64,000 nt of DNA from Desulfobacter postgatei 2ac9 (GCF_000233695.2 NZ_CM001488.1:3521601-3585600); one strand, 5' to 3'; shown: positions 53,522 to 62,854, numbered from the stretch's first letter. Made by a program: numbers and translations. Notes: a model not told the origin generated them from the letters alone.

Positions 53522-54586
53522 ATGAAAAAATTTATTATCACTTCAATTGGCCTGGTTTATTTATTTATTTTTGGAATTGCCCAGGCCGGCACCGGTGCGG
53601 CAAGGGACTATATCTCCATTGTCGGATCCTCAACAGTTTATCCTTTTGCTACGGTTGTTGCGGAAAGTTTTGGAAAGAAAAACCGCTTTAAAACCCCGAA
53701 AGTTGAATCCACGGGATCCGGCGGCGGACATAAGCTTTTTGGTGCCGGCATTGGTATCGAGTACCCGGATATTACCAATTCCTCTGCCCGGATAACAAAA
53801 AATCAGCTGAAAAAAGATTTCAAAAATGGTGTCAAAGAAGTTGTTGAGGTGAAAATTGGCTATGACGGCATTGTTGTGGCAAATTCCAGGCAGGTCCGCG
53901 TGTTCAGGCTGACTAAAAAAGATCTGTTTCTCGCTTTGGCAAAACAGGTACCTGTGGTAGGGGATCAAGGCGTTTTTAAGCCAAACCACTATGAAACCTG
54001 GAAACAGATAAATCCATCACTTCCCGACATCCGAATTGAGGTGTTTGGCCCCCCCCCTACCTCCGGCACCCGTGATACCTTTGTGGAACTGGCCATGGAA
54101 GGCGGTGCAAATGCGTTTAAATGGATAGCAAAATTGAAAAAATCAGATCAAAAACGATACAAGGTGATATGCCATACCATGCGGGAAGACGGGGTATATA
54201 TTGAGGCTGGGGAAAATGATAACCTCATTGTGGATAAGTTGAGCAAAGCGCCTGAAGCTTTAGGAATTTTGGGGTATTCTTTTTTGGACCAGAATACCGA
54301 TAAGATCCAAGGCGCTTTTATTGACGGTGTGCAGCCGACATTTCAGGCCATTTCCGATGGAAGCTATCCCGTGTCCCGGCCCTTGTATTTTTATATTAAA
54401 AAGGCCCATGTTGACAACATCCCCGGTATGAGGGAATATTTGGCTGAGTTCACCAGTGAGATGGCCTGGGGTGATGAGGGATACCTGACAACTAAAGGGT
54501 TGATCCCCATGCCCCTGGAGGAACGCCAGCATTATAGAAAAGTTGTTCAAGAACTTATCCCCTTAACCTTGGATGATCTCAATTAA
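53522..54586 (+). CDS. pstS: Phosphate-binding protein PstS
   Basis: A 354-residue periplasmic binding protein with signal peptide (MKKFIITSIGLVYLFIFGIA, AQA cleavage). Phosphate-binding segments are IVGSSTVYPFATVVAE, VESTGSGGGHKLFGAGIG, DITNSSARI and PPPTSGTRDTFVELAM. In most pst operons pstS is first; here the order is pstC-pstA-pstS-pstB. AGGAGT precedes the ATG. Confidence 0.93.
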   Translation: MKKFIITSIGLVYLFIFGIAQAGTGAARDYISIVGSSTVYPFATVVAESFGKKNRFKTPKVESTGSGGGHKLFGAGIGIEYPDITNSSARITKNQLKKDFKNGVKEVVEVKIGYDGIVVANSRQVRVFRLTKKDLFLALAKQVPVVGDQGVFKPNHYETWKQINPSLPDIRIEVFGPPPTSGTRDTFVELAMEGGANAFKWIAKLKKSDQKRYKVICHTMREDGVYIEAGENDNLIVDKLSKAPEALGILGYSFLDQNTDKIQGAFIDGVQPTFQAISDGSYPVSRPLYFYIKKAHVDNIPGMREYLAEFTSEMAWGDEGYLTTKGLIPMPLEERQHYRKVVQELIPLTLDDLN

Positions 54587-54604
54587 GGATAAATAAAAAC
54601 AAAA

Positions 54605-55462
54605 ATGAATCAGGAACAAGCAACAGGTCATCCGCCCAGAAAAGTTGGGCGGCATCCGCTGATTGAGCGGACGGAACGGGCAACCGTGGGGCAGGCAACG
54701 GTTGAAAACCCCAGGATGAGCTGTCAGAATGTGGCTGTTTATTACGACTCCAAAAAAGCCATTAGCGATGTGACCCTGGATATTGGTCGCAACGAAGTGA
54801 TTGCCATGATCGGGCCTTCCGGGTGCGGTAAATCCACCTTTCTGCGCTGCCTGAACCGGATGAACGACACCATTGAAAGATGTGTTGTCACCGGGCAGAT
54901 TTTCATGGACGGCATCAATATATATGATAGGGACGTGGATGTGGTGCCGTTAAGGGCCCAGGTGGGCATGGTTTTCCAAAAGCCCAATCCATTCCCTAAA
55001 TCCATTTATAACAACATTGCCTATGGCCCAAGAATACACGGCCTTGTCCAGAACCGGGATGAGACCGACGAACTGGTTGTGAGTTCTTTGAAAAGAGCCG
55101 GTCTCTGGAGCGAAGTCAAGGACCGGCTGGAAATGCCGGGTACGAGTTTGTCCGGCGGGCAGCAACAGCGCCTGTGCATTGCAAGGGCCATTGCGGTGAA
55201 CCCGGAGGTGATTCTTATGGATGAACCCTGTTCTTCCCTGGACCCTATTGCTACGGCCATTATTGAGGAACTCATTGATGAACTCAAACAGGATTACACC
55301 ATCGCCATTGTGACCCACTCCATGCAGCAGGCATCCCGAATTTCCCAGCGTACGGCCTATTTTCACCAGGGAAATCTCATTGAAATCGGACCCACGGACC
55401 AGATATTTCTAAATCCGTTGCACCAGCTCACCGAAGATTATATCACCGGGCGGTTTGGATAG
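54605..55462 (+). CDS. pstB: Phosphate ABC transporter ATP-binding protein PstB
   Basis: A 285-residue ATPase. After an N-terminal extension of about 35 residues come Walker [22 protein letters not shown]-loop [17 protein letters not shown], signature [16 protein letters not shown], Walker [21 protein letters not shown] and H-loop [13 protein letters not shown], all specific to PstB. No phoU follows, unlike many operons. Confidence 0.95.
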   Translation: MNQEQATGHPPRKVGRHPLIERTERATVGQATVENPRMSCQNVAVYYDSKKAISDVTLDIGRNEVIAMIGPSGCGKSTFLRCLNRMNDTIERCVVTGQIFMDGINIYDRDVDVVPLRAQVGMVFQKPNPFPKSIYNNIAYGPRIHGLVQNRDETDELVVSSLKRAGLWSEVKDRLEMPGTSLSGGQQQRLCIARAIAVNPEVILMDEPCSSLDPIATAIIEELIDELKQDYTIAIVTHSMQQASRISQRTAYFHQGNLIEIGPTDQIFLNPLHQLTEDYITGRFG

Positions 55463-55737
55463 TGATTGGCGTAAGTATCATAACGATTCAAGATTCCCAA
55501 ATTCGTGAGACAACTTTGCCTGAGACAAAATCGTATTAATATCTATTTGTTTTAATCACTATACAGTTTATCCGCCACGCTATGATATGATTGGCAAATG
55601 TGATACAGTGCAGGATACTATTTGACCTTTCCAAATTAGATGGTATAAAATTTTTTGATTTGGGTAAGAATCTGGCATGAAAATGATTTACTGGATATTG
55701 AATTAAAGCATAACACCCGCAAAGGAGGTAATACCAA

Positions 55738-56199
55738 ATGAATTTTAAATCCGTAGATGAGATCCTGCAATTTGCCATTGACAGAGAAAAGGAAGCTGTA
55801 AAATTTTATGCATCTTTGGGCCAGGAAGCCCCTTCCGAAGCACTGAAACAAACCTTCATGGATTTTTCCAAAGAAGAACAAAAACATGTAACGCTGCTTT
55901 CCGATATTTCCGGGAACAAAGCCATGATTGACAGCTATGAGCTCAAGAAGATTCCTGACCTTAAAATAAGCAACTACATGGTGGATACCAAATATGAAAA
56001 AGGTATGCCCATGCCTGACGTCTTGAAAGTGGCCATGAAAAGAGAGGAGAAATCAGTCAAGCTGTATCAGATTCTCGGAGACAAGACCGATAATGCCGAT
56101 GCAAAAAAGCTGTTTCAAATCCTTGTACAAGAAGAGTCCAAGCATAAACTTGGCCTGGAATCCATGTATGATGATTACCTGGCTGGCATGGACGGATAA
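55738..56199 (+). CDS. Rubrerythrin-like diiron protein without rubredoxin domain
   Basis: A 153-residue ferritin-like four-helix protein. The two diiron half-sites are visible: AIDREKEAVKFY with EEQKH, then MKREEKSVKLY with EESKH (paired ExxH and E ligands). The C-terminal rubredoxin domain of full rubrerythrin is absent. Such proteins reduce peroxide or store/oxidise iron in anaerobes. AAAGGAGGT precedes the ATG. Confidence 0.88.
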   Translation: MNFKSVDEILQFAIDREKEAVKFYASLGQEAPSEALKQTFMDFSKEEQKHVTLLSDISGNKAMIDSYELKKIPDLKISNYMVDTKYEKGMPMPDVLKVAMKREEKSVKLYQILGDKTDNADAKKLFQILVQEESKHKLGLESMYDDYLAGMDG

Positions 56200-56232
56200 T
56201 CTTAGATCCTGATCCATACTCAAAAAACGATT

Positions 56233-57024
56233 ATGAGTGAAAAAAAACGATTGAAACTGATTTCATGGAATGTTAACGGGTTTCGTGCGGTTTTGAAAAA
56301 GGATTTTTTTGATTCCGTGACCGGCATGGACCCGGACATTCTCATGCTCCAGGAGACGAAGCTTCAGGAGGATCAGCGCAGTGACCAGATGATTCGGTTT
56401 GGCGACTATGAAAGTTTCTGGAATTATTCAACCGTTAAAAAGGGTTACTCAGGTGTGGTATCCTACACGCGGATTGCTCCGGAAACTGTGACCACGCAGT
56501 TTGGAAAGCCAGAGTATGACGGTGAAGGCCGGATAATAAGAATGGATTTTGAACCGTTTATTCTGTTTAATATCTATTTTCCCAACGGCCAGATGAGCGA
56601 TGAAAGACTTTCCTATAAATTAGGGTTTTATGACTGGTTCCTTGATTATGCCCAGAAATTAAGAGATGAGGGAAACTCACTCATTGTTACCGGTGACTTT
56701 AATACGGCCCACAATGAAATTGATTTAAAAAATCCGGCACCTAACGCCAAACGATCCGGTTTCTTGCGGATCGAGCGGGATATACTGGATAAAATGGTGA
56801 ATATGGGATATGTAGACACCTTTCGCCATTTCTACCCTGAAGCGGTAGAATATTCATGGTGGTCCTACCGTTTTAATGCACGAAAAAATAATGCGGGGTG
56901 GCGCATTGACTACTTTTTTGTCACCCGAGATCTCATTGAAAACAATATTGTAAAAGACGCATTTATTGACAATGATATCTTTGGTTCTGATCACTGTCCG
57001 GTCGGATTAGTGGTTGAAGTGTAA
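56233..57024 (+). CDS. xth: Exodeoxyribonuclease III / AP endonuclease
   Basis: A 263-residue EEP-family repair nuclease. It shows KLISWNVNGFRAVLKKDFFD, ILMLQETKLQEDQ (catalytic Glu), YFPNGQ, VTGDFNTAHNEIDLKNP (Asp/Asn), WWSYRFNARKNNAGWRIDYF and GSDHCPVGLV (terminal Asp-His). It cuts at abasic sites in base-excision repair. Followed by its own terminator. Confidence 0.94.
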   Translation: MSEKKRLKLISWNVNGFRAVLKKDFFDSVTGMDPDILMLQETKLQEDQRSDQMIRFGDYESFWNYSTVKKGYSGVVSYTRIAPETVTTQFGKPEYDGEGRIIRMDFEPFILFNIYFPNGQMSDERLSYKLGFYDWFLDYAQKLRDEGNSLIVTGDFNTAHNEIDLKNPAPNAKRSGFLRIERDILDKMVNMGYVDTFRHFYPEAVEYSWWSYRFNARKNNAGWRIDYFFVTRDLIENNIVKDAFIDNDIFGSDHCPVGLVVEV

Positions 57025-57056
57025 TTGCTTTAAACCTTTTCCCTTTACGTTAAAAG

Positions 57057-57110
57057 GCCCTGTCCTCCGACACAGACGAAGTATTTGTTTCGGACAGGGC
57101 TCTTTTTTTT
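57057..57110 (+). terminator. Rho-independent terminator after the exonuclease III gene
   Basis: GCCCTGTCCG and CGGACAGGGC form a 10-bp stem around a 24-base loop, followed by CTTTTTTTT. It lies 33 bp after the xth stop and just before the convergent FTR gene end. Confidence 0.85.
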
Positions 57111-57119
57111 ACGCAAACA

Positions 57120-57449
57120 CTACACTATTTTTTCTACAGGTCTTCTTTCAGGGACATACTCAGGTACCATCTCAAGATTGTTCACCTTTTCCGATACATA
57201 AAGTCCGCAATAACAGGTCCCAAATTCTTCCATATCCGGCTTGCGGTATTCGCAGGGACAGATAATGTCTCTGTCGTGTTCCCTGTCTCCGGAGGCCAGG
57301 CGGCAGGGGCAGGCCATATAGCCGTATCTTTGTTTGTTGAGCTGCAGGCTTTCCAGCAACTCAAATACCAGATCCTTATCCTTGTTAAAATAAGCCCCTT
57401 TTTTCTCCTGAGAGGTCTTCAGTGTATCATAGAGTTGTTCTAAGTTCAT
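57120..57449 (-). CDS. Ferredoxin:thioredoxin reductase catalytic chain
   Basis: A 109-residue protein with the six cysteines of the FTR beta chain in three pairs: CPC (47-49), CPC (64-66) and CYC (79-81; CHC in plants and cyanobacteria). They hold a [4Fe-4S] cluster and an adjacent redox-active disulfide, passing electrons from ferredoxin to thioredoxin-like proteins. No variable (alpha) chain is present, as in other anaerobes. It overlaps the upstream glutaredoxin-like gene by 4 bp (ATGA), so that protein is the likely partner. Confidence 0.9.
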   Translation of the reverse strand: MNLEQLYDTLKTSQEKKGAYFNKDKDLVFELLESLQLNKQRYGYMACPCRLASGDREHDRDIICPCEYRKPDMEEFGTCYCGLYVSEKVNNLEMVPEYVPERRPVEKIV

Positions 57450-57709
57450 TTGATTATTCCCAATGCTTTTTTAATATCATTTTCCTTGTTGCCGACAATT
57501 ACGGTCTCTTTATTGATTTTAATGGTGGGAAAAGAGCACCTTGGGTTCAATATTTTTATTTCATTTAGAACCGCATTACGCTCATCACCTTGAAAGTCGT
57601 CGACCTGTATGTAATCATATTTAATATTGTGTTTGTCAAACAGTTTCCTAGTGGCCCTGCAGTGGCTGCAGGTGCTTAATCCGTATATTTTTGGGATACA
57701 CTCGCACAT
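57446..57709 (-). CDS. Glutaredoxin-like protein coupled to FTR
   Basis: An 87-residue thioredoxin-fold protein with active site CSHC (Cys14-Cys17) in IYGLSTCSHCRATRKLFDKH, and the cis-Pro loop in CSFPTIKINKETVIVG. The N-terminus adds a further C-x-C (MCEC). Overlap with the FTR catalytic chain suggests it is the FTR electron acceptor in place of a classic thioredoxin. GGAGAAAATTTTAA lies upstream of the ATG. Confidence 0.88.
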   Translation of the reverse strand: MCECIPKIYGLSTCSHCRATRKLFDKHNIKYDYIQVDDFQGDERNAVLNEIKILNPRCSFPTIKINKETVIVGNKENDIKKALGIIK

Positions 57710-58252
57710 TTAAAATTTTCTCCTTTAATATATCGATGTGTCAATCATCAACTTTATTTAAGCATATATTATGCCTGCACAAAATTTAATGTCAACTGTT
57801 TCGCATGGTTTTCTGATTGGTTGAGAAAAAATAGAGCGATGCGGTAGATTCAAGTCGTCTATGTGGATATTTTTGTTCTAAATCTGGCGGATTTTCGGGA
57901 TATAAAAAAAAGTAATTTTTTTCTTGCTTTTTATTTTTGTGTTGTTATATTCGTAAAAATTATCTTCGGTAAGTATCAAATAATAAAAATTGCGAAAAAA
58001 TATTTATAACCAGTTGTATTATGTATCGTCAATGATACGTCTTGTTGAGACATATATGTGCTTAACGCTTTCCTGGTAAGGTGAGTCTGGTAACTTAATT
58101 CTTCCGAACAAATATAATTATCTTTAATATACTTGTACTAATCGCAAATAATTAAATGTTGGTATTGTTTTTGCAAAAATTCTGCATTAGATTGAATCAT
58201 CGGGTTTGGGTATTTTTGATCAACCCCGGTTAACTTAAGGAGGGAAAAAAGG
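57710..58252. other. Long AT-rich intergenic region
   Basis: The region holds divergent promoters for the glutaredoxin gene and the 75-residue gene at 58253. A possible sigma-70 promoter TTGCTT-16-TATATT lies near 57925-57955 on the + strand, and a sigma-54-like element is at 58160-58175. No RNA gene or coding frame was recognised. Confidence 0.4.
58160..58175 (+). promoter_or_regulatory. Putative sigma-54 (-24/-12) promoter
   Basis: TGGTATTGTTTTTGCA has GG and GC ten bases apart and the TTGCA end typical of RpoN promoters (consensus TGGCAC-N5-TTGCW). It lies about 78 bp before the gene at 58253, with desulfoferrodoxin downstream. This is a one-site pattern match; no enhancer site was found. 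Confidence 0.4.
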
Positions 58253-58480
58253 ATGACTAAAGTAATTGCATATCAGAAAGTTAAAAGCCGTTCAGAAAAA
58301 AAACGGGCTCCTTTTTATGGTGCGATTAAGTCAGAAAATGAATTTTATTTTCAAATAGCCTCCTTGTTCCGGGAAGCGACCAAAGGCCGCAGGCAATTAT
58401 CAGGGCAAATGCTTGAGCAGATGCTCAAGGCAAAAGAAACACATTGCTCTGTGGAAACGTCTGTTTACAACCCATATTGA
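58253..58480 (+). CDS. Conserved-looking 75-residue protein upstream of desulfoferrodoxin
   Basis: A small basic, soluble protein (KVIAYQKVKSRSEKKRAPFY; SGQMLEQMLKAKETHCSVET) with a strong AAGGAGGG ahead of the ATG. No family recognised. It is 75 bp before the desulfoferrodoxin gene and probably shares its transcript. Confidence 0.6.
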   Translation: MTKVIAYQKVKSRSEKKRAPFYGAIKSENEFYFQIASLFREATKGRRQLSGQMLEQMLKAKETHCSVETSVYNPY

Positions 58481-58555
58481 TATTACTGCCAGGGTCAAAA
58501 ACTGGCGCTCACAGACAGTGTTTCATAAACTTTTAAAACAAAAGGAGTGTTATCA

Positions 58556-58936
58556 ATGGCTGAAAAAATGGGAATTTATAAATGTATAAAATGCGGAAAT
58601 ATTATTCAGGTTCTTCATGATGAACAACCTCCGGTAACCTGTTGCGGAAAACCCATGGATCGCCTGGTGGCAAATACGGTTGATGCCGCTAAAGAAAAGC
58701 ATGTTCCCGTAATAGAAAAAATTGAAGGTGGATACAAAGTGGCTGTGGGCAGCGTTGCCCATCCCATGACAAAAGAACATTGGATCGAATGGATTGAGCT
58801 TGTATCTTGTGACGGTGCGTATGTTCAACGTATGATGATGACCCCTGATTCGGCACCAGAAGCGGTTTTTAAATGTGATGCGGATAAGGTTGAGGCCATG
58901 GCTTACTGCAATCTTCACGGGTTGTGGAAAGCTTAA
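58556..58936 (+). CDS. dfx: Desulfoferrodoxin (class I superoxide reductase)
   Basis: A 126-residue enzyme that reduces superoxide to hydrogen peroxide without making oxygen. The N-terminal desulforedoxin centre I has Cys 10, 13, 29 and 30 (IYKCIKCGNI; VTCCGKPM). The catalytic His4Cys centre II is seen in KHVPVIE, VGSVAHPMTKEHWIEW and AYCNLHGLW. ATG 58556 is chosen over GTG 58547 because AAAGGAG lies eight bases before it. Electrons likely come from rubredoxin (62696). Terminator follows. Confidence 0.95.
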   Translation: MAEKMGIYKCIKCGNIIQVLHDEQPPVTCCGKPMDRLVANTVDAAKEKHVPVIEKIEGGYKVAVGSVAHPMTKEHWIEWIELVSCDGAYVQRMMMTPDSAPEAVFKCDADKVEAMAYCNLHGLWKA

Positions 58937-59013
58937 AATTATGTAGAATCAGAAATTGTTTTGGGTAGAAACCGGCAATGGGTAGAATATGTCGTTTTTA
59001 CCAAGTATAAAAA

Positions 59014-59053
59014 GCCCGTTGTCTTTATTCTGAAGACAACGGGCCTTTTTTTT
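59014..59053 (+). terminator. Rho-independent terminator of dfx
   Basis: GCCCGTTGTCTT, loop TATTCTG and AAGACAACGGGC form a 12-bp stem followed by eight T. Its position rules out upstream starts for the next gene, which begins at 59069. Confidence 0.95.
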
Positions 59054-59068
59054 AAGGGCTTAAATTTT

Positions 59069-60487
59069 ATGACTAAAAATCTATTTGTTCGAAAAACCAC
59101 AATCCATGCCCCGATTTCCACTGTCTTTTCCTGGCATGCGGCAGATGGTGCCATCAACCGACTCACGCCGCCATGGGCACCCCTGTCGTTGGTGGCAAGA
59201 AAAGGCAGGGGGATTGATCCCGGCGTTGAGGTTACATTCAGAATAAAAATTTTTGGGATTCCAATGATATGGGAGGCCCGACATATTGATTACAAAGAAA
59301 ACACAATGTTTCGCGACTGCCAGGTCAAAGGCCCTTTTGCCGAATGGGAGCACAGCCATTTGTTTTATGAAAAATCAACGGATGTAACCGTGATGGAGGA
59401 TCAGGTCAGATTCCGGCTTCCCTTTGGTATTTTCGGCCTTCCCTTTAACGGATATGCCCAAAGACAGCTTGAGCGTATTTTTTTCTATCGGCATCAGGTG
59501 CTCAAGTATGATATGGAGAACCGGGTAGGACAAATAAAAAAGCAACGGATTCTGATCTCAGGCGGATCAGGCACCCTTGGGAAGGCCCTGGTTTCTTTTT
59601 TAAAAACATGTGGTCATGAGGTGATTCGTCTGGTTCGGGATCCCCGAATGCATGCTCAAAATGACCGGTCAAAAGATGTGCTTTACTGGGACCCTTACAA
59701 AAATATTTTAAATATGGATGCGGTCGGGCCTGTGGATGCGGTAATCAATTTAAACGGGGTAGATATTTTAAAAGGAAGATGGAACAGGCGTCGGCGTGCC
59801 AAAATTTTAGATTCACGGGTGATTCCCACTCGGGTGCTTGTTGAGAAAATGAAACGTATGGCCCATCCCCCGTCTACCTTTATTTCCGCCTCTGCCATCG
59901 GGTTTTATGGTGATGGTGGAGACCGTATATTGACAGAGAAAAGCGGGCCCAGGGACTGTTTTATATCCCGGGTCTGTCGTCAATGGGAAGACGCTTCCTT
60001 TGGCGCCACGCAGGCAGGTATCCGTACGGTGCAACTGCGAATCGGGGTGGTGCTGACCCCTGCCGGCGGGGCGCTTGAACGTATGTACCTGCCCTTTTTG
60101 ATGGGGCTTGGCACACGACTGGCCCATGGTAGGCAGTACATGGGCTGGATTGGTATAGAAGATGTTCTGGGCGGCATTTTTCACATTCTTGCAAACAAAG
60201 GAATCACCGGACCGGTAAATCTTACGGCGCCTGAACCTGTGACCAATGGTGAATTTACCCGTACCCTGGCACGGGTGTTGGGTCGCCGTACTCCCTTTGT
60301 CCTGCCAGAGGCACTGGTGCTGGCCCTTTGGGGGGATATGGGAAAAGAGACTTTATTGGCTTCGACCAGGGTTATGCCTGAAAAATTAATTCAAAGCGGC
60401 TATCGCTTTGTGCATCCCCGACTGGAAATGGCCCTGGGCCATGTGCTGGGCAGGCCTGCTGCAAAAAATACTGATGGAACAATGTAA
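59069..60487 (+). CDS. SRPBCC-TIGR01777 epimerase fusion (YfcH-like)
   Basis: A 472-residue two-domain protein. Residues 1-150 are an SRPBCC/START-like ligand-binding domain (FVRKTTIHAPISTVFSWHAA; RFRLPFGIFGLPFNGYAQRQ). Residues 160-465 are a YfcH/TIGR01777 SDR with ILISGGSGTLGKALVSFLKT (NAD loop), VDAVINLNGVDILKGRWN, PPSTFISASAIGFYGDGG (Y-region) and GPVNLTAPEPVTNGEFTRTL. YfcH-type proteins were once called cell-division inhibitors; the reaction is unknown. ATG 59069 lies after the dfx terminator. Confidence 0.88.
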   Translation: MTKNLFVRKTTIHAPISTVFSWHAADGAINRLTPPWAPLSLVARKGRGIDPGVEVTFRIKIFGIPMIWEARHIDYKENTMFRDCQVKGPFAEWEHSHLFYEKSTDVTVMEDQVRFRLPFGIFGLPFNGYAQRQLERIFFYRHQVLKYDMENRVGQIKKQRILISGGSGTLGKALVSFLKTCGHEVIRLVRDPRMHAQNDRSKDVLYWDPYKNILNMDAVGPVDAVINLNGVDILKGRWNRRRRAKILDSRVIPTRVLVEKMKRMAHPPSTFISASAIGFYGDGGDRILTEKSGPRDCFISRVCRQWEDASFGATQAGIRTVQLRIGVVLTPAGGALERMYLPFLMGLGTRLAHGRQYMGWIGIEDVLGGIFHILANKGITGPVNLTAPEPVTNGEFTRTLARVLGRRTPFVLPEALVLALWGDMGKETLLASTRVMPEKLIQSGYRFVHPRLEMALGHVLGRPAAKNTDGTM

Positions 60488-61591
60488 ATGACAATCCGAT
60501 TAAAGATTTTATTTTCCTTTTTAATGATTTCAGCCCTGGGGCTGGGATATGCTGACATTTATTTCCCTGTGGAAGGTTTTAATTTTGAGCGTCTGCACAT
60601 ATTTTTATTCAATCTGTGCACCGGCGGCACGATTTTGCTTTATTATACTGAACAGCAGTCTGCAGTCTCCGGTCGTGTGAAGCTGTTTTTTGTGCTTTCC
60701 CTTGTCTATGCGTTTTCTGCATTCCTGAAGTGGTATTCGCTTACTTTAGCCGTGTCCGTGGTGCTCTGTGCCCTGGTAGAAAAAATACGTATTAACAAAT
60801 TTTCCATTGTGCCCTATCAGTTTTTTTTGTCAAGGGTGCCGGTGTCTGAAAAATTTCACCAAGCATCCTTATGGTGCCTGTCCATCGGCATTGCCATGGC
60901 GTCTGTGGTGATTATCAACAATGAATATGCCCATTGGGTGTACATGGAGAAGCTGACCCTGAATACTTTTTTTTTGGGGTATTCATTTCCCTTGTCTTTG
61001 ATTACCCTGTCCCTTGTTTTCGATATGCTTAAAAAAATTGAAGGCCCCCAGAGTAAAGCCATCATGGAATTATGCTTCTGGATCATCACCCTGGGGGTGA
61101 TTGTATTTTTTATATTCATTCTGTTTGAACAATTTTTACCCCAGATTTTTGTGACCGCTGCATTGTTCACAGCCGTTATCATGGTCTTCATGCTTTATTA
61201 CACATTTGCGGACAGCATGCAGCAAAAAAAGTTTTTAACCTCGGGCATTGGATTTCTCATTGTCACGGCAGTGACCGGTATTGCCTATATCTGTTTTCAG
61301 ATGCAGGACGGATATGATCCCATAAAGACCAAGTGGCTGCTCCATATTCATGTGTTTGCATCCCTTTACGGATGGAACCTGTGCGGCCTGGCTGTTATCT
61401 GCCGGTTTGACGATTTTCCCATCAGGCTTCACTCGGCAACCGTAATTCTGGTACACTGGCTGACGGCTCTGGTGCTGGCACCCATGGGTATTTTTCAAGG
61501 ATGGTTTGCGATAGTGGCCATTTTCGGTTATGCTTTTATTACCTTAACCCTGTTTTTTTCAGGAAACGGAAACATTAATTATGACCAGTAA
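60488..61591 (+). CDS. Polytopic membrane protein of unknown function
   Basis: A 367-residue protein with about 10-11 hydrophobic segments. Conserved-looking histidines lie in WLLHIHVFASLYGWNLCGLA and VILVHWLTALVLAP, loosely recalling haem-binding membrane proteins, but no family is recognised. It begins immediately after the upstream stop and overlaps the DHH gene by 11 bp, so all three genes form one operon. Confidence 0.65.
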   Translation: MTIRLKILFSFLMISALGLGYADIYFPVEGFNFERLHIFLFNLCTGGTILLYYTEQQSAVSGRVKLFFVLSLVYAFSAFLKWYSLTLAVSVVLCALVEKIRINKFSIVPYQFFLSRVPVSEKFHQASLWCLSIGIAMASVVIINNEYAHWVYMEKLTLNTFFLGYSFPLSLITLSLVFDMLKKIEGPQSKAIMELCFWIITLGVIVFFIFILFEQFLPQIFVTAALFTAVIMVFMLYYTFADSMQQKKFLTSGIGFLIVTAVTGIAYICFQMQDGYDPIKTKWLLHIHVFASLYGWNLCGLAVICRFDDFPIRLHSATVILVHWLTALVLAPMGIFQGWFAIVAIFGYAFITLTLFFSGNGNINYDQ

Positions 61592-62576
61592 CCGGGAAAA
61601 AATTAAGCAGCTTCTGTCTCATTTTTCAGGGACATCCAGGGTGCTTGTAATCATCAATGCAGACCCTGATGCCATTGCATCTGCCATGGCTGTGAAGCGC
61701 ATTTTGTGGCGACGGGTCAGTGAAGTCGTGATTGCCTATTTTAATCGGATCACCCGGCCGGACAACCTGGCCATGATTGAGTATACCGAAGCCGGAATGG
61801 TCCCATTGGCTGATGTGGACAAGTCCTTGTTTGACAAATTTGTGGTGGTGGATTCCCAGCCCGAGCATAATGAAAATTTTTCCTCTATTGAATATGACGC
61901 AATCATTGATCACCATCCATTGTCATTTTCCGGTAGTGGTCCTTTTGTGGATATCCGGCCGGATTACGGAGCATGTTCAACCATGTTCACCGAATATCTG
62001 CGCAGCCTGAAGGTAAAGCCGTCGGCTAGATTGGCATCCGCTCTGATGCTTGGGATAAAAACAGATACGGCCAATTTTACCCGCCAGGCCTCTTCCAGGG
62101 ATATCCGGGCTTTTCAGTTTCTGTACAAATATGCGAACATGAATATTGTCACTAAGGTGGAACGGGCATATATGACTGAATCTGACTTGGATTTTCTGGG
62201 TAACGCCATAAGACAAAGGATAATCCGGGACAACCGGGCCTTTTATCATGCCGGAACCATTCACAAACCCGATGAACTGGTGGTGGTTGCCGATTTTTTT
62301 CTATCCATTGCCGGGGTAAATTGGAGCGTGGTGTCGGGAGTGGTGGATAAAAAACTGATAGTAATCCTGCGCAACGACGGCCTGCGCAAAGGCGCCGGAA
62401 AGACTGCCCAGGAAGCATTCGGTAAATTCGGGTCTGCCGGGGGGCATAAAACCATGGCCAGGGCTGAGCTGGATATTTCTTTGATCCGTAAGGAGATCAA
62501 GCGGGTAAACCAAAAGGCCTTGACCCGGTGGGTGGTTGAACGGATCACCCAAACCGCCGGGAAAAAGATTGAATAG
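61581..62576 (+). CDS. DHH-family phosphoesterase (NrnA-like)
   Basis: A 331-residue DHH/DHHA1 protein. Motifs INADPDAIASAMAVKRIL (DxD), VVDSQPEHNEN (Asp) and DAIIDHHPLSFSG (DHH) form the two-metal site. The C-terminal DHHA1 part has GSAGGHKTMARAELDI. Similar enzymes degrade nano-RNA, pAp or c-di-AMP products. It overlaps the membrane-protein gene by 11 bp. Confidence 0.9.
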   Translation: MTSNREKIKQLLSHFSGTSRVLVIINADPDAIASAMAVKRILWRRVSEVVIAYFNRITRPDNLAMIEYTEAGMVPLADVDKSLFDKFVVVDSQPEHNENFSSIEYDAIIDHHPLSFSGSGPFVDIRPDYGACSTMFTEYLRSLKVKPSARLASALMLGIKTDTANFTRQASSRDIRAFQFLYKYANMNIVTKVERAYMTESDLDFLGNAIRQRIIRDNRAFYHAGTIHKPDELVVVADFFLSIAGVNWSVVSGVVDKKLIVILRNDGLRKGAGKTAQEAFGKFGSAGGHKTMARAELDISLIRKEIKRVNQKALTRWVVERITQTAGKKIE

Positions 62577-62603
62577 CCGGTACCGGTTTTAGGGGGAAGT
62601 GAA

Positions 62604-62636
62604 AACGCCGGTTGACAATCAAGTGCAACCGGCGTT
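62604..62636. terminator. Bidirectional hairpin between the DHH gene and rubredoxin
   Basis: AACGCCGGTTG and CAACCGGCGTT form an 11-bp stem with an 11-base loop. On the minus strand it is followed by TTTTC, so it can terminate rubredoxin; the plus-strand tail is weaker. It lies between convergent genes. Confidence 0.6.
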
Positions 62637-62695
62637 GAATGTTTTAGGCGATTCCCGGACCTGCCTACAATTTGTGACAGGGCCGGGAGAGGGCG

Positions 62696-62854
62696 TTACT
62701 CTTTTTCAAATTCGTCTTTGGATGCGCCGCAGACAGGACAGACCCAGTCTTCGGGAAGATCTTTAAAAGCGGTGCCGGGATCAATACCGCCATCTGCATC
62801 ACCTTCTGCCGGGTCATACACGTAACCACAGGGACCGCATACATATTTGTCCAT
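62696..62854 (-). CDS. rub: Rubredoxin
   Basis: A 52-residue rubredoxin, the small Fe(Cys)4 electron carrier. Its two knuckles are CGPC (6-9) followed by [10 protein letters not shown], and [15 protein letters not shown] (Cys39, 42), matching the family over its full length. AAGGAG precedes the ATG at 62854. It lies between cydB and the DHH gene and may give electrons to desulfoferrodoxin, rubrerythrin-type proteins or oxygen reductases. Confidence 0.96.
   Translation of the reverse strand: MDKYVCGPCGYVYDPAEGDADGGIDPGTAFKDLPEDWVCPVCGASKDEFEKE

Noticed and set aside
54049-54057. C-run in pstS as a possible phase-variable tract
   Set aside because: The frame continues normally through PPPTSGTRD with the expected family sequence.
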